A stretch of 64,000 nt of DNA from Flavobacterium sp. K5-23 (GTDB lineage Bacteria; Bacteroidota; Bacteroidia; Flavobacteriales; Flavobacteriaceae). Shown piece after piece: positions 62,406-64,000 of the stretch. The stretch's first letter is position 1; the number at the start of each line of letters is the position of its first letter. Below the pieces are notes generated by a model. It was not told the origin of the DNA, ran no database searches, and worked only from the letters and a program-made list of their open reading frames with translations. Where the stretch lies: positions 2,947,501 to 3,011,500 of the forward strand of contig NZ_CP056783.1 in NCBI RefSeq assembly GCF_023278045.1, given 5' to 3'. Made by a program: the position numbers and the translations under genes.

Positions 62406-63257
62406 TTATTTATTTGCTACATGATAGGCTATTAATCCATCAATTGGCCTTCTTAACACATTCCCTAATTTCAATTCATATTTATCAAAAGTTTGCTGTA
62501 ATTCATCCTTTAAATAAAAAGCAATAGATCCCACAAAATGAACGGGCACTTCTTTACAATTTTCAAATTGTCTGATGTAGTTTTTAACAAACGATTTCAT
62601 TCCTTTAAAAATGATTTTTTTACAAAATTCCGTTTCTTTATGCTGAATTAAGAACTTTGCAAAAGTGGCCAAATACGCATTAGGATTTGGTTCTTTATAC
62701 AATTTACTTTTAATAGCATCTGGATCTAAATCGTATTCCTTTTCAAATTGCTCTGCCAATTCTTTAGGCATTTTATTGAAATAGTATTTTCTAATTAATT
62801 CTTTTCCAAAAACATTTCCGCTACAATCATCCATAACGATATAGCCTAATGACTGTACTTTTTGATGCAATTCTTTCCCATCAAAATAACTACAGTTTGA
62901 ACCCGTACCTAAAATAGAAACAATAGCTTTCTCCCCTTTTGGTGTAGTTGCATATACCGCAGCATAAGTATCTTCCTCAACAGCTATTATTGCATTTGGA
63001 AAATATTTTTGAAACAACTGAGAAAGCGAAATTTTCATTCTGTCAGTTCCACAACCTGCCCCATAAAAGAACAAATGGCTGACATTATTTTTATTTTGAA
63101 GGATATCAAAACGATCATTCAAGCGCTCGACAATTTCATCATTCTCAAGCACTTCAGGATTTAACCCTAACGTTTGTGTTGTAAACAATATTTTTCCATC
63201 ATCATCTATCGAAATCCAATCGGCTTTGGTAGAACCGCTATCAACTATTAATCTCAT
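62406..63257 (-). CDS. N-acetylglucosamine kinase-like protein (BadF/BadG/BcrA/BcrD ATPase family)
   Basis: 283 residues from ATG 63257 (MRLIVDSGSTKADWISID); the frame is open 11 codons further. Motifs: the nucleotide loop VDSGSTKADW, FYGAGCGTD near residue 75, AIVSILGTGSNCSYFDG (phosphate loop), and the C-terminal VHFVGSIAFYLKDEL. Actin-fold sugar kinase. In Bacteroidota such proteins often sit beside pfkA and gap, as here (gap is next on the same strand). Substrate inferred from family. Confidence 0.85.
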   Translation of the reverse strand: MRLIVDSGSTKADWISIDDDGKILFTTQTLGLNPEVLENDEIVERLNDRFDILQNKNNVSHLFFYGAGCGTDRMKISLSQLFQKYFPNAIIAVEEDTYAAVYATTPKGEKAIVSILGTGSNCSYFDGKELHQKVQSLGYIVMDDCSGNVFGKELIRKYYFNKMPKELAEQFEKEYDLDPDAIKSKLYKEPNPNAYLATFAKFLIQHKETEFCKKIIFKGMKSFVKNYIRQFENCKEVPVHFVGSIAFYLKDELQQTFDKYELKLGNVLRRPIDGLIAYHVANK

Positions 63258-63345
63258 TTCTTTTGGTTTTGGTGTTCTTTGGTTAAACAATTCAATCCAA
63301 TATTGACTTGCTTAAAACCATTACAATATTAAATAAAAAAAATAA

Positions 63346-63375
63346 AAAATCCCGCTAAAAACAGTAACGGGATTC
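63346..63375 (-). terminator. Terminator of gap
   Basis: On the minus strand AATCCCG pairs with CGGGATT around a 13-base loop, followed by a T run (TTTTTTATTTTTT). It lies 14 bases past the gap stop codon. Confidence 0.85.
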
Positions 63376-63389
63376 TGTATGTATATATA

Positions 63390-64000
<611 letters not shown>

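Overview
The window is chromosomal DNA of a Bacteroidota bacterium, most likely Flavobacterium or a close relative. This rests on the AT-rich composition, promoters of the Bacteroidota type (TTG, about 19 bases, TAnnTTTG) seen before the tRNA, the SRP RNA, fahA and hutG, the near absence of Shine-Dalgarno sequences, and family-level hallmarks: a CzcA-TolC fusion, BshA, a short transaldolase, paired Fe-S proteins and an MCE protein. No complete insertion sequence, prophage, CRISPR array or rRNA operon was seen.

Layout. 1-1560: end of a membrane or secreted protein with TonB-plug-like modules, a 46-residue protein, apt (minus strand) and tRNA-Arg(ACG). 1560-5070: accessory region with small unknown genes, a YqiA-like esterase, a 21-residue tandem-repeat protein and long AT-rich gaps. 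5070-17946: one tightly packed 12-gene unit ending in a strong terminator. It encodes an HTH protein, two lipoproteins, a membrane protein, a tubulin-like GTPase, a 1294-residue actin/Hsp70-like ATPase, a degenerate relative of that fold with a proline-rich tail, two TerD proteins, an OmpA-domain envelope protein, a small membrane protein and TerC. This is the best candidate for an undescribed system. 17950-20800: small membrane proteins, a VanZ-like protein, a CHAP hydrolase and a decayed lysozyme fragment.

20850-40970 is mostly housekeeping: thioredoxin-like protein, pentapeptide-repeat protein, GNAT acetyltransferase, MiaE-like hydroxylase, glyA, fahA, transaldolase, an SDR enzyme, SRP RNA, glutaminyl cyclase, hutI, hutG, a DEAD-box helicase, Hsp20, a TPR hybrid histidine kinase, two DAACS transporters and aroC. 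41500-51900: an outer-membrane protein, a PrcB-like lipoprotein, bshA, and a heavy-metal efflux cluster (P-type ATPase, CzcB-like adaptor, CzcA-TolC fusion and a small Cys/His-rich protein). 52000-64000: a conserved protein, two Fe-S proteins, an MCE protein, two paralogous N-acetylmuramoyl-L-alanine amidases, LptD (divergent), RidA, an outer-membrane protein, an N-acetylglucosamine kinase-like protein and the 3' part of gap.

How the genes may work together: in the 5-18 kb unit, two potential nucleotide-driven polymer or chaperone ATPases/GTPases would sit in the cytosol, TerD proteins would supply Ca2+ binding, and TerC, the OmpA-domain protein, the small membrane proteins and the lipoproteins would link them to the envelope. 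The OmpA-domain protein carries an N-terminal cytosolic tail resembling the TerD N-terminal strand motif, which suggests a physical link. The assignments come from reading motifs by eye; no database search was run.
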